Assembly: GCA_016870975.1 (NCBI GenBank)
Contig: VGAE01000001.1
Coordinates: 133,637 to 166,373 of the forward strand
Length of the DNA: 32,737 bases
From: Actinomycetota bacterium
Lineage (GTDB): Bacteria; Actinomycetota; Actinomycetes; Nanopelagicales; Nanopelagicaceae
Reading direction: 5' to 3'
Shown: positions 10,295 through 18,007 of the stretch, one piece after another
How positions within the stretch are numbered: the first letter of the stretch is position 1
How the letters are laid out: the number at the start of each line of letters is the position of its first letter
Program-made: the position numbers and the translations under genes
The notes under the pieces: model-generated
Database searches by the model: none
Told to the model about the DNA's origin: nothing
The model's input: only the letters and a program-made list of their open reading frames with translations

Positions 10295-10477
10295 GATTTC
10301 TCCTTATATTTTGAATTCTGGGATTATTACTTTGCTGCGAGAAATTTAGAGACAGCAACAAATATCAACACGACCGAAATCGATTACCCGGCGCTTTATA
10401 AAGTGCCAATTTGAAATCAAGGTCATTGCTGAATTTTACATCGTGGGGGAAAAATCGCTACTCGCGAATGATTTGCA
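10295..10477. other. Intergenic region between nadE and cysK
   Basis: 183 bp, A+T-rich, both flanking genes on the minus strand. After the nadE stop there is a short stem (TCGC-GAGTA-GCGA, about 10456-10468) followed by TTTTT, at best a weak terminator. The cysK promoter must lie here, but several AT-rich hexamers (TTTATAAAG, TAATAAT) are possible and none stands out. No riboswitch or small gene was recognised. Confidence 0.5.
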
Positions 10478-12175
10478 TTAAGAGCGTTTTCGCCAACCAG
10501 ATGTCATTGGGAGGCGACGGTCCTTTCCAAATGCAATGCGACTCACTTTAGTCCCGGGCGGATATTGGCGGCGTTTGTATTCCGCTTTATCAACAAGGCT
10601 AATCACGCTTTCGACCAGTTCGCGTGGAAAACCACGTTTGATGATTGATTCAGCGTCGCCACCTTCATCAACATAAATCTCCAGAATTTGATCCAACGTT
10701 TCGTATTCAGGAAGAGAGTCACGATCTCGTTGACCCGGTCTGAGTTCCGCGCTTGGTTCCTTGGAGATTGAATTTTTGGGTATTGGCGACTTCTCACCTT
10801 CTACTTGCGCAACTTGATTTCGCCATTTTGCCAATTTCCAGACATCCACTTTGAATAAATCCTTAATCGGAGCGAAGCCACCCACAGCATCTCCGTAGAG
10901 AGTTGAGTATCCGACGGCTAGCTCAGATTTATTTCCGGTAGCTAAGACCAAATGTCCCTCTTGATTCGATATACCCATCAAGAGCGATCCTCTAACTCGA
11001 GCCTGGATATTTTCTTCGGCTAAACTTTTGAGTTCAGTCATTTTTTTAAATGATTCGATGGCAGGTTCGATTGAAATCTTTCGAATCGAAATACCTAAAT
11101 TGTCGGCTAATTCTTCGGCATCAGAGAGTGAGTGCTCGGATGAATATTTACTTGGCATTAATACCCCAAAGACATTCTCTCTGCCGAGGGCGTCAACGGC
11201 TATGGTTGCAACTAACGAAGAGTCAATTCCGCCAGATAAACCAAGCACGACACTCTTGAGTTGATTTTTAAATATATAGTCCTTTAATCCAAGTACCAAG
11301 GCTTGCCAAATTTCCTCTTCATCCGATAGCCGATTGGTAATTTCATTTCTTACTTCGCCGCTAAGGGATTTCACGTCATCGCTGATAACCAAATCCGGCT
11401 TTGCCGAAGTGATATCAACAGTTAATTCAGAGATCATCAGCTCTTCTTGGAACTGCTTTGCTCGACTGACTACAACACCGACTTTATCGATAACTATGGA
11501 ATCGCCATCGAAAACTAAATCATCTTGCCCACCAACCATGTTGACATACGCGATTGGAGCTTTAATTTGCTGGCAACGTTTCCGTAGCAGTTCTAGACGT
11601 AAATCATCTTTAGAGCGTTCAAATGGACTGCCATTTGGAACCAAGAGGATTCCCGGGGTTCTAGCGGCCAATTCGGCCATGGGACCCTCATCCCGCCAAA
11701 TATCTTCACAGATAGCGACTGCGATATCCACGCCCATGTAGCGAACAATCAAAGTCCCACTTCCGGGAGCAAAGTTTCGAAACTCATCAAAAACACCATA
11801 GTTTGGCAGGTGGCGCTTTACATACCGTGCGACAATTTTTCCGCCGTACAAAAGCGCAACTGCATTTAAAGGTTTGGTTTCTCTATCTAGATAACCAACA
11901 ACGGCCAACAGGTCGCCGCAATTATTTTTGTCTAAATTACTAGCTAACTTTTCGACTTCTTCCTTCGCAGCCTTGCTGATGGCCGGTCGTAGCGCCAGAT
12001 CTTCGATTGGGTAACCGGTAATTACCATCTCTGGAAACACGACTACCTGAGCGCCGACTTTCTTAGCCCTTATTGCAGACTCGAGAACTTTTGCAGAGTT
12101 TCCTGTTATATCCCCCACCAGCAGATTTAACTGAGCAGCCGCAATCCTTAATTTGGTTTGGCGAGAGATAGGCAC
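10478..12175 (-). CDS. nadE: Glutamine-dependent NAD+ synthetase
   Basis: It amidates deamido-NAD using glutamine and ATP, the last step of NAD synthesis. The 565-residue protein fuses an N-terminal nitrilase-type glutaminase (residues ~8-260; Glu in VVFPEMVITGYPIEDL, Lys in VKRHLPNYGVFDE, nucleophile Cys in VAICEDIWRDEGP) to a C-terminal ammonia-dependent synthetase with the ATP-pyrophosphatase loop VLGLSGGIDSSLVATIA (near residue 310) and TGNKSELAVGYSTLYGD. The start is GTG at 12175, with TACTCT 6 nt before it, consistent with a leaderless transcript; no Shine-Dalgarno site is seen. It is divergent from panB. Confidence 0.96.
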   Translation of the reverse strand: MPISRQTKLRIAAAQLNLLVGDITGNSAKVLESAIRAKKVGAQVVVFPEMVITGYPIEDLALRPAISKAAKEEVEKLASNLDKNNCGDLLAVVGYLDRETKPLNAVALLYGGKIVARYVKRHLPNYGVFDEFRNFAPGSGTLIVRYMGVDIAVAICEDIWRDEGPMAELAARTPGILLVPNGSPFERSKDDLRLELLRKRCQQIKAPIAYVNMVGGQDDLVFDGDSIVIDKVGVVVSRAKQFQEELMISELTVDITSAKPDLVISDDVKSLSGEVRNEITNRLSDEEEIWQALVLGLKDYIFKNQLKSVVLGLSGGIDSSLVATIAVDALGRENVFGVLMPSKYSSEHSLSDAEELADNLGISIRKISIEPAIESFKKMTELKSLAEENIQARVRGSLLMGISNQEGHLVLATGNKSELAVGYSTLYGDAVGGFAPIKDLFKVDVWKLAKWRNQVAQVEGEKSPIPKNSISKEPSAELRPGQRDRDSLPEYETLDQILEIYVDEGGDAESIIKRGFPRELVESVISLVDKAEYKRRQYPPGTKVSRIAFGKDRRLPMTSGWRKRS

Positions 12176-12181
12176 GGTTCA

Positions 12182-12187
12182 AGAGTA
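12182..12187 (-). promoter_or_regulatory. -10 box of nadE (leaderless)
   Basis: On the minus strand TACTCT is separated by 6 nt from the GTG start at 12175, the same geometry as at several other operons in the window. Confidence 0.45.
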
Positions 12188-12242
12188 CCTATAGACTTTC
12201 CACGAATCTCCCGGGGACCTTATGGCTTCGAGGAAGGAAAAA

Positions 12243-13037
12243 ATGAAGCGTTTTACTCTTGCCGATTTAGCGGCCTGGAAGCATGCGGGCAAGAAGTGGT
12301 CAGTCATCACCTCGTATGACAGCGTGACCGCATCAATCTTTGATGAAGCCGGAATTCCAGTTCTCCTTGTTGGTGATAGCGCCGGCAATAACTTCTTAGG
12401 CGAAGAGAACACCGTCCCGGTCACCGTAGATGAATTGATTCCATTGACCAGGGCTGTCGTTCGCGGGTCTAGCCAGGCTTTGATCGTAGCCGATCTGCCT
12501 TTTGGCTCTTACGAAATTAATGGTGAACAAGCGCTCGCAACTGGGATACGTTTCTTGAAGGAAGGAAAAGCACAAGCAGTAAAACTTGAGGGTGGAGTTC
12601 GAGTAATTGAACAAGTTAAAGCCCTCGTCAAATATGGCATTCCAGTCATGGGCCATCTCGGAATGACACCCCAATCCGTCAACGCTCTTGGAGGATTTAA
12701 AGTGCAGGGTCGCGGAGAGAGCGGCGACCGATTGATAGAGGATGCTAAAGCTCTCGAAGCTGCTGGTTCTTTTGCAATAGTTCTGGAACTTATCCCGGCG
12801 GAACTGGCGGCGCAGATCACGGCGGCCCTCTCGATACCAACTATTGGAATTGGCGCCGGAATCAATTGCGATGCTCAAGTTCTAGTTTGGACGGACTTAA
12901 TGGGCATGACGCCGAGCCGGCCCAAATTTGCCCGGGCTTATCGCAATTTGCGAAAAGAGATGGTTGATGCTGCGCAGGAGTGGCGTGAGGATGTCGCCTC
13001 CGGCAAATTCCCGAGCGAGGGCGAGACTTTTCACTGA
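12243..13037 (+). CDS. panB: 3-methyl-2-oxobutanoate hydroxymethyltransferase
   Basis: It transfers a hydroxymethyl group from methylene-tetrahydrofolate to 2-ketoisovalerate, the first step of pantothenate synthesis, and shares that substrate with LeuA. The 264-residue protein starts MKRFTLADLAAWKHAGKKW and has VITSYDSVTASIFDEAG, the metal/substrate site VGDSAGNNFLG, ADLPFGSY, KLEGG, GHLGMTPQSVNALGGFKVQG, catalytic Glu in FAIVLELIP, and GIGAG. The ATG at 12243 is preferred because AGGAAGG stands 6-7 nt before it; an in-frame ATG at 12222 would add seven residues without a ribosome site. Panthothenate partners panC/panD are not in the window. Confidence 0.95.
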   Translation: MKRFTLADLAAWKHAGKKWSVITSYDSVTASIFDEAGIPVLLVGDSAGNNFLGEENTVPVTVDELIPLTRAVVRGSSQALIVADLPFGSYEINGEQALATGIRFLKEGKAQAVKLEGGVRVIEQVKALVKYGIPVMGHLGMTPQSVNALGGFKVQGRGESGDRLIEDAKALEAAGSFAIVLELIPAELAAQITAALSIPTIGIGAGINCDAQVLVWTDLMGMTPSRPKFARAYRNLRKEMVDAAQEWREDVASGKFPSEGETFH

Positions 13038-13053
13038 CTAGACTTTTCGGGCT

Positions 13054-14319
13054 ATGGCTCGACTCGCGATGGATCTATCCCCGTTAAAAAAGTATCGCGA
13101 CTTCCGAATAATTTTCACGGCCGGGCTCTTCTCATATTTCGGCTCGATGATTACCTTTGTTGCTCTACCTTTTCAGGTTAAGGAACTTACTAACTCATTC
13201 TGGGCGGTCGGCTTAATTGGAATTGTCGAGATTATTCCGCTGACGATTTTCGGTCTCTATGGTGGTGTGCTTGCTGATCATGTTGATCGAAAAAAGATGA
13301 TATGGTTTACCGAATTCGGTACTCTCATTGCCACCTTAATTCTTTTTCTTAATGCGCGTCGAGAAAATCCCAGCGTTATCTTGCTCTTTGTAATTGCAGC
13401 GATTTTCGCTGCTTTGAGCGGGTTAAAGCGGCCAAGCCAGGAAGCGATCCTTCCCAGATTGGTTAGCCATGATGATCTGCCTAGCGCAAGCGCATTGATG
13501 AGTTTGCGTTGGCAATTCGGCGGCATTGTCGGCCCCTCGGTTGGCGGATTATTGGTGGCTAGCTATGGCGCAGGTGCCGGTTATCTTGTCGATTGCTTAA
13601 CCTTCGCAATTTCACTTTCATTATTGACTCAAATCAAAAGCGTGCCGCCGCTAATTGCACGAACTGCCCCGTCGATTCAGAGCCTGGTTAAGGGAATCCG
13701 ATACGCCTTTAGCCGTAAGGATTTACTAGGCACATATTTTGTTGATTTAGCCGCCATGTTTCTGGCGATGCCGATGGCGCTCTTTCCATTTTGGGCTGAT
13801 GAGATTGGCGCGCCCCGGGCGCTCGGACTTTTTTATTCTTCTATTACCGCAGGCGCAGTACTGGTCACCATTTTTAGCGGCTGGATGCGCCACTATCCGA
13901 AACATGGAAGAGCGGTAGTTTTCGGAGCTCTTGGTTGGGGGGTCGCAATTGCATTTGCCGGCACCTCAAATTCACTTTTAGTGGTGATCTTATGCCTGGT
14001 TATTGCAGGCGCATTTGATCAAGTGAGTGCGCTCTTCCGCGGTTTCATTTGGAATCAATCGATTCCAGATGAACTACGAGGTCGATTAGCTGGAATAGAG
14101 ATGCTCTCTTATCTTTTGGGACCTCTTGGAGGTCAAGCGAGGGCCGGCGGCATGGCGGCGCTTACATCACTTCGAATTTCTGTTGTCGGAGGCGGTTTGA
14201 TGTGCATTGGTTTTGTAATTGCGATTGCCTCAGTTATGCCAGCCTTTCGGAACTATGACGTTAATAAGAACGAATTCGCCGTCCAAGAGGCAAAAATTCG
14301 TAAAAATCGCGAAAAATAG
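13054..14319 (+). CDS. MFS transporter, EntS/MFS_3-type exporter
   Basis: A 421-residue integral membrane protein with about 12 hydrophobic segments. It belongs to the major facilitator group that includes enterobactin exporter EntS and multidrug exporters: KKYRDFRIIFTAGLFSYFGS, then FGLYGGVLADHVDRKKM (the MFS A-motif in the TM2-TM3 loop), and LKRPSQEAILPRLV after TM4, typical of MFS_3. It follows panB by 16 bp; a TAGACT box 9 nt before its ATG could also start a separate transcript. A later ATG at 13069 is an alternative start. The substrate cannot be predicted; a role in pantothenate export is only a guess from position. Confidence 0.85.
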   Translation: MARLAMDLSPLKKYRDFRIIFTAGLFSYFGSMITFVALPFQVKELTNSFWAVGLIGIVEIIPLTIFGLYGGVLADHVDRKKMIWFTEFGTLIATLILFLNARRENPSVILLFVIAAIFAALSGLKRPSQEAILPRLVSHDDLPSASALMSLRWQFGGIVGPSVGGLLVASYGAGAGYLVDCLTFAISLSLLTQIKSVPPLIARTAPSIQSLVKGIRYAFSRKDLLGTYFVDLAAMFLAMPMALFPFWADEIGAPRALGLFYSSITAGAVLVTIFSGWMRHYPKHGRAVVFGALGWGVAIAFAGTSNSLLVVILCLVIAGAFDQVSALFRGFIWNQSIPDELRGRLAGIEMLSYLLGPLGGQARAGGMAALTSLRISVVGGGLMCIGFVIAIASVMPAFRNYDVNKNEFAVQEAKIRKNREK

Positions 14320-14585
14320 CAAAATATTTTTCCTGCCTACTCAAACTTACCTACGGGTAACTTACTCCTCATAATTTGGTAGATTTTTAAAATCGCGATA
14401 TTTATGCGTAAAAATAAGGTTTTCAGAGGTATTAATTGACAAAAATCAGATGATTTATTAAAAGTAAATCGCGACACGCAGGCCCGGAAATAACTTCAAA
14501 ATAGTGGAAAGTTGGCCGAATAACTGACACGATTTCCCTTGAAGCGGTTCGGTGACGGATCCGGACCATTCTGAAAGGAAACTAC
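14320..14585. other. AT-rich intergenic region upstream of the basic repeat protein
   Basis: 266 bp without a convincing gene on either strand. It contains a promoter candidate (14436-14464), and otherwise A/T tracts such as TTTTTAAAATCGCGATATTTATGCG. No terminator was found for the MFS gene. The stretch just before the basic protein gene (approx. 14525-14575) is more GC-rich and would be part of a 5' untranslated region of about 110 nt. Confidence 0.5.
14436..14464 (+). promoter_or_regulatory. Candidate promoter of the histone-like repeat gene
   Basis: TTGACA (14436-14441), a perfect -35 consensus, is followed after 17 nt by TAAAAG (14459-14464), a partial -10. This would give a long 5' leader of roughly 110 nt, unlike the leaderless genes nearby. 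Confidence 0.4.
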
Positions 14586-14780
14586 GTGGCAAAACGTCGT
14601 AAGAAGGCAGCAGCTAAGGCTGCTCCAAAGCGTCGTCGCCGTAAGAAGGCAGCAGCTAAGGCTGCTCCAAAGCGTCGTCGTCGTAAGAAGGCTGCTAAGT
14701 CAGCTCCAAAGCGTCGTCGTCGTAAGAAGGCTGCTAAGTCAGCTCCAAAGCGTCGTCGTCGCAAGAAGGCTGCTAAGTAA
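14586..14780 (+). CDS. Stand-alone Lys/Arg/Ala repeat protein, histone H1/HupB-tail-like
   Basis: A 64-residue protein made almost entirely of K, R, A, P and S. After MA it consists of five tandem units: KRRKKAAAKAAP, KRRRRKKAAAKAAP, two copies of KRRRRKKAAKSAP, and KRRRRKKAAK. The composition matches the basic C-terminal tails of mycobacterial HupB and Streptomyces HupS and of eukaryotic H1, but no HU domain precedes it. It would be extremely basic and bind DNA or RNA, probably compacting the nucleoid. The start is GTG at 14586 with AAAGGA 6-7 nt before it. Its own promoter candidate and a strong terminator make it monocistronic. Codon use is very uniform (CGT, AAG, GCT), a sign of high expression or of recent repeat expansion. 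Confidence 0.85.
   Translation: MAKRRKKAAAKAAPKRRRRKKAAAKAAPKRRRRKKAAKSAPKRRRRKKAAKSAPKRRRRKKAAK
14592..14777 (+). repeat. Tandem coding repeat, 39-42 bp units
   Basis: Five units at 14592-14627, 14628-14669, 14670-14708, 14709-14747 and 14748-14777. Units 3 and 4 are identical in sequence; units 1-2 share the GCAGCAGCTAAGGCTGCT variant. Unit 1 lacks two Arg codons and unit 5 stops early. Low divergence suggests that unit number can change by slippage or recombination. Confidence 0.9.
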
Positions 14781-14801
14781 TTTAGCACCAGAATTACAGA
14801 G

Positions 14802-14834
14802 AAAGCCCGGCTGCATATGCGCCGGGCTTTTTTT
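14802..14834. terminator. Rho-independent terminator, probably bidirectional
   Basis: A 10-bp perfect stem, AAAGCCCGGC / GCCGGGCTTT, around a 9-nt loop is followed by a run of T on the plus strand. It ends the basic repeat gene. The convergent marR gene ends within the T-run (stop at 14833-14835), and the opposite strand has a shorter A/T flank, so it may serve that gene too. Confidence 0.9.
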
Positions 14835-15321
14835 ATTGCTTACTTTGTTTTATGAATTGAATTCGCAGTTCTTTAGTAAGGCTCTCAAAAGTTGAAGTGA
14901 GATTCTCTTGTTCCTTGCCCGTTAGTTGATCAATGAATCGGTGGCGGACGCTGGCGACATGATCGGGTGCAGCAGCGACAATTGCTCGATACCCCTTCTC
15001 TGTCATTACCGCCCAATAACCTCTTCGATCCTCAGAGCACTCCTCGCGCTTTAACCATCCAGCCTTCTCCATAACCTTCATCCGATGTGAGAGCCGTGAT
15101 TTCGAAATCATTGCTAATTCGGCAAGTTCACTCATTCTCATGCGGCGATTTGGAGCCTCAGACAATTGAGCCATAACTTCATAATCAGCCATAGATAGGT
15201 CGTGGCCATCAAGGTCGCTCTCAAAGGCTTCCAAAAGCCTTCTTGAGGCGATGATGTAAGAGCGCCAGGCGCGCATCTCGCGATCATTGAGCCAACGAGG
15301 TTGACCGTTTTTTCCCGCCAT
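14833..15321 (-). CDS. MarR-family transcriptional regulator
   Basis: A 162-residue dimeric winged-helix regulator. It has an N-terminal dimerisation helix (LNDREMRAWRSYIIASRRLL), then LSMADYEVMAQLSEAP, the recognition helix region MRMSELAELAMISKSRLSHRMKVMEKAGWLKRE and the wing ECSEDRRGYWAVMTEKG. It begins at ATG 15321 with no Shine-Dalgarno site but a TACCCT box 6 nt upstream; upstream in-frame codons are open but would cover the operator-like palindrome at 15348-15365. That palindrome suggests autoregulation. A near-identical, perfect version lies before the LLM monooxygenase pseudogene at 21.3 kb. In Corynebacterium glutamicum the MarR-type RosR controls flavin enzymes in a redox response, a possible analogy. 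The ligand is unknown. Confidence 0.88.
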   Translation of the reverse strand: MAGKNGQPRWLNDREMRAWRSYIIASRRLLEAFESDLDGHDLSMADYEVMAQLSEAPNRRMRMSELAELAMISKSRLSHRMKVMEKAGWLKREECSEDRRGYWAVMTEKGYRAIVAAAPDHVASVRHRFIDQLTGKEQENLTSTFESLTKELRIQFIKQSKQ

Positions 15322-15347
15322 ATGTGAAGGGTACGCGAAAATCGAAT

Positions 15348-15365
15348 TAGTTGAAAGTTGAACTA
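15348..15365. promoter_or_regulatory. Putative MarR operator upstream of the marR gene
   Basis: TAGTTGAAAGTTGAACTA: half-site TAGTTGAA and a second half TTGAACTA that differs at one base from the perfect TTCAACTA. It lies 26 bp before the marR start codon and covers the -35 region of the TACCCT (15328-15333) promoter. Compare the perfect palindrome at 21348-21365. Confidence 0.65.
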
Positions 15366-15432
15366 CCGACAAAAAATAGTGATGCGCCACTTCAGTTAGG
15401 CTCATCCTAGATATGGAAGGCTTGGGTGATTT

Positions 15433-16323
15433 ATGGCAGAGATTTCAAATCCGCAGCTCCTTCGGCCCAGGCTACCTAGATGGATTTTCGGGACCTTCTT
15501 AATTCTTATCTCTTGGGCTCTCTTTGGTTCAATCCTGACCGGAATAACTGCTGATCGATTTAATATCGATCTTGACGCCCTTGCGGTCAAAAGCGCGAAA
15601 AGCCGAGCCATACTCGACGGTTACGCGCCTTGGCAGACCGCGACCACAATCTTGATCTCCTTTGCCCCCCTTCTAATTGCCGTTATCGCTCTCCATCGGT
15701 TCCTGCTGCGCCTGCCTATCCGTACCCTCTTCACGAGAAACTATAGGAAGCTCTCCCGCGAGGTATTAGTAGGCGCGATCGCCATGGCGATCCTCATACT
15801 TATTTCAGGCGCCCCAGACCTGATCTTCAATCCAGAGAATTACAAATTCAATTTTGAAGTTTCCAAGTTTCTTCCCTACCTGTTTATCGCATTTACTTTA
15901 ATTCCAATCCAGACCAGCGCTGAAGAAGTATTTTTTCGAGGTTGGATTCAGCAGCGTTTGGAAAACGGGAGACGATCAACCTCGTTGGTCTCGCTTATTG
16001 GCGGGGCCCTATTTGCACTTCCCCATCTCTCAAACCCAGAGGTAAATGGTGAGTTATTCTTTGCGATCTTGGGTTATGGAGCCAGTGGATTTATGTTCGC
16101 CTGGGTCAGTATGCGAGATCAGTCAATTGGGATTGCTCTTGGAGCTCATGCGGCAAATAACATTATGGCATCTCTCTTGGTTTCTAGCGCAGACTCAGCG
16201 CTTCCCTCCGTAAGTATCTGGACAACTCCAGCCGTCAATTGGATTTCGGCAGCAATTCTCTCGTTGATCGCAGTTCCATTATTTATTTGGCTTACTGCAA
16301 AACTGGGTCGAAAAATCTCATGA
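15433..16323 (+). CDS. CPBP-family intramembrane glutamic protease
   Basis: A 296-residue membrane protein with about eight hydrophobic segments. It contains the three conserved CPBP (CAAX protease/bacteriocin-processing) motifs: SAEEVFFRGWIQQRLE (EExxxR, near residue 160), LFALPHLSN (FxxxH type), and LGAHAANN (HxxxN). The two Glu and the two His form the presumed active site in the membrane. Prokaryotic members cleave or modify membrane proteins and some confer bacteriocin immunity; the substrate here is unknown. It is the first gene of a unit with tgt, which it overlaps by 4 bp (ATGA). The ATG at 15433 has GGAAGG 11 nt upstream, a loose ribosome site. Confidence 0.88.
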   Translation: MAEISNPQLLRPRLPRWIFGTFLILISWALFGSILTGITADRFNIDLDALAVKSAKSRAILDGYAPWQTATTILISFAPLLIAVIALHRFLLRLPIRTLFTRNYRKLSREVLVGAIAMAILILISGAPDLIFNPENYKFNFEVSKFLPYLFIAFTLIPIQTSAEEVFFRGWIQQRLENGRRSTSLVSLIGGALFALPHLSNPEVNGELFFAILGYGASGFMFAWVSMRDQSIGIALGAHAANNIMASLLVSSADSALPSVSIWTTPAVNWISAAILSLIAVPLFIWLTAKLGRKIS

Positions 16324-17537
16324 GTTTTAACTTCAAAATTTCTCACAAAGGTGAGAATGGCCGTGCTCGAACTGGGGTAATTGAAACTCCACATGGTCCA
16401 ATTCAAACGCCAGCATTTATTCCAGTTGGTACAAAAGCAACTGTTAAATCAACTCTGCCAGATTCCATCTCATCTCTCGGCGCCCAAGCTGTACTTGCCA
16501 ATGCCTATCACCTTTATCTTCAACCGGGATCTCAGACAATTGGTGAGGCCGGCGGATTAGGCAAGTTCATGAATTGGCCCGGTCCTACCTTTACCGATAG
16601 CGGTGGCTTTCAAGTTATGTCACTTGGCGCTGGATTCAAAAAAGTTATCGATATGCAAGGTGATGGCGTCGATGAACCTTTCACTTCAAGCAAGGAGCGG
16701 CTCTCGGAAGTTGATGAGGAGGGCGTCACCTTCAAATCCCATTTAGATGGTTCTAGCCACCGCTTCACCCCAGAAATCTCAATGCAGGTTCAACATGAAA
16801 TTGGCGCCGATATCATCTTCGCCTTCGATGAATTAACTACGCTCTATCACGATAAGCGCTACCAAGAGGGCTCGTTGGAACGGACACGACGCTGGGCGCT
16901 GCGTTGTCTCGATGAACATGATCGACTGACGAAAGAACGTATGGAACGCCCCTACCAGGCCCTTTTTGGGGTATTACAAGGAGCGCATCACGAAGACTTA
17001 CGAAAGAAAGCAGCTCGTGACCTGGGAACGATGTCGAGCAGCGGGATCGAATTTGATGGTTTTGGAATTGGTGGCGCCATTGAGAAATCTAGGCTCGGCG
17101 AGATCGTTGGGTGGGTGGTTGATGAACTTCCAGAATCAAAACCACGACATCTCCTCGGAATCGGAGAGCCGACTGATTTATTTGAAGGTGTTGAAAATGG
17201 CGCAGATACCTTTGATTGTGTGGCGCCGACGCGAGAGGCAAGGACAAGCGCTGTTTATTCAACTACCGGACGATTTAATGTCTCGGGCGGCGCCTATCGC
17301 AAAGATTTCTCTCCAATTGATGATTCTTGTCAATGTTATACCTGCAGGAATTACTCGTGCGCATATCTGAATCATCTATTTCGAAGCAAAGAAATTCTGG
17401 GTCCGACCCTTGCCACTATTCATAATGTTTCATTTATCGTTGACTTGGTAGCCAGAATGCGGTCTGCTCTTGAGAGCGGCAATTTCCCGGAGTTTAAAGA
17501 GTCATTTCTTGCAAAATACAACGAGAGGAAAAGCTGA
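16320..17537 (+). CDS. tgt: Queuine tRNA-ribosyltransferase (tRNA-guanine transglycosylase)
   Basis: It exchanges guanine-34 in the anticodon of GUN tRNAs for a queuosine precursor. The 405-residue protein is a little longer than the usual 370-380. It has IQTPAFIPVGTKATVKS, the first catalytic Asp in FTDSGGFQVMSLG, GADIIFAFDELT, FGVLQGAHHEDLR, GFGIGGAIEK, the nucleophile Asp in ADTFDCVAPTREAR, and zinc ligands CQCYTCRNYSCAYLNHLF near the C-terminus. The start at 16320 overlaps the CPBP stop; the longer open frame upstream overlaps CPBP in another frame and is rejected. No other queuosine genes are in the window, so the base may be salvaged or made from genes elsewhere. Confidence 0.95.
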   Translation: MSFNFKISHKGENGRARTGVIETPHGPIQTPAFIPVGTKATVKSTLPDSISSLGAQAVLANAYHLYLQPGSQTIGEAGGLGKFMNWPGPTFTDSGGFQVMSLGAGFKKVIDMQGDGVDEPFTSSKERLSEVDEEGVTFKSHLDGSSHRFTPEISMQVQHEIGADIIFAFDELTTLYHDKRYQEGSLERTRRWALRCLDEHDRLTKERMERPYQALFGVLQGAHHEDLRKKAARDLGTMSSSGIEFDGFGIGGAIEKSRLGEIVGWVVDELPESKPRHLLGIGEPTDLFEGVENGADTFDCVAPTREARTSAVYSTTGRFNVSGGAYRKDFSPIDDSCQCYTCRNYSCAYLNHLFRSKEILGPTLATIHNVSFIVDLVARMRSALESGNFPEFKESFLAKYNERKS

Positions 17538-17548
17538 TTGCATATCAG

Positions 17549-17554
17549 TATGAT
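17549..17554 (+). promoter_or_regulatory. -10 box of the DUF2231 gene (leaderless)
   Basis: TATGAT, close to consensus, lies 6 nt before the ATG at 17561, with no Shine-Dalgarno site. Confidence 0.5.
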
Positions 17555-17560
17555 TCGCCA

Positions 17561-18007
17561 ATGATTTTTGGCTTACCTATTCATCCCTTGGTTGTTCACG
17601 CGGCCGTCATTCTTATGCCAGCTGCAGCCCTGGCAGCGCTGGTCATGTCATACCTGCCTAGCTTCTCTAGACGATATGGCAAGTTGGTGCTGGGTGTATC
17701 GATTCTTGGATTGATTTCGCTTTTTGCGGCGAGATGGAGCGGTGAAAAATTGCAAGAAATCGTTGGCGTTGAGATTGAGCGCCATCAAAACTGGGGAAAT
17801 TTGACGCCATTTATCAGTATTCCGCTAGTAGCTCTTATTTACATCCGTTGGCGCATGGATCGAGAGGGCGCAAATATTGGTTCACCGGCCATTAGAAGAT
17901 CGGTCTCAATTCTCTTAGTTTTAGCGGCACTCATCTCACTTGTTTACGTTGCATTGTCTGGCCACTCTGGAGCTGAATTGGTTTGGGGCTGGGTAAGTAA
18001 GAATTAA
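17561..18007 (+). CDS. DUF2231-family membrane protein
   Basis: A 148-residue protein with four predicted membrane helices. It has the DUF2231 features GLPIHPLVVHAAVILMP near the start, RWSGEKLQE after the second helix, an RHQNWG segment, and HSGAELVWG near the C-terminus. The conserved histidines in HP..VH and GHSG suggest haem or metal coordination, though no function is established for the family. The ATG at 17561 is 23 nt after the tgt stop, with its own -10 box. The stop codon overlaps the convergent nhaA stop by 4 bp. Confidence 0.82.
   Translation: MIFGLPIHPLVVHAAVILMPAAALAALVMSYLPSFSRRYGKLVLGVSILGLISLFAARWSGEKLQEIVGVEIERHQNWGNLTPFISIPLVALIYIRWRMDREGANIGSPAIRRSVSILLVLAALISLVYVALSGHSGAELVWGWVSKN

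Noticed and set aside
14592-14777. CRISPR-like array
   Set aside because: The 39-42 bp units are head-to-tail without spacers and encode a repetitive basic protein.
14582-14788. Minus-strand Leu/Arg-Ala repeat frame opposite the basic protein
   Set aside because: A mirror of the plus-strand repeat, with no start signals; the terminator and SD belong to the plus strand.
16239-16320. Longer tgt start
   Set aside because: The extension overlaps CPBP in another frame and lacks Tgt-like sequence; the ATGA junction at 16320 gives the standard N-terminus.
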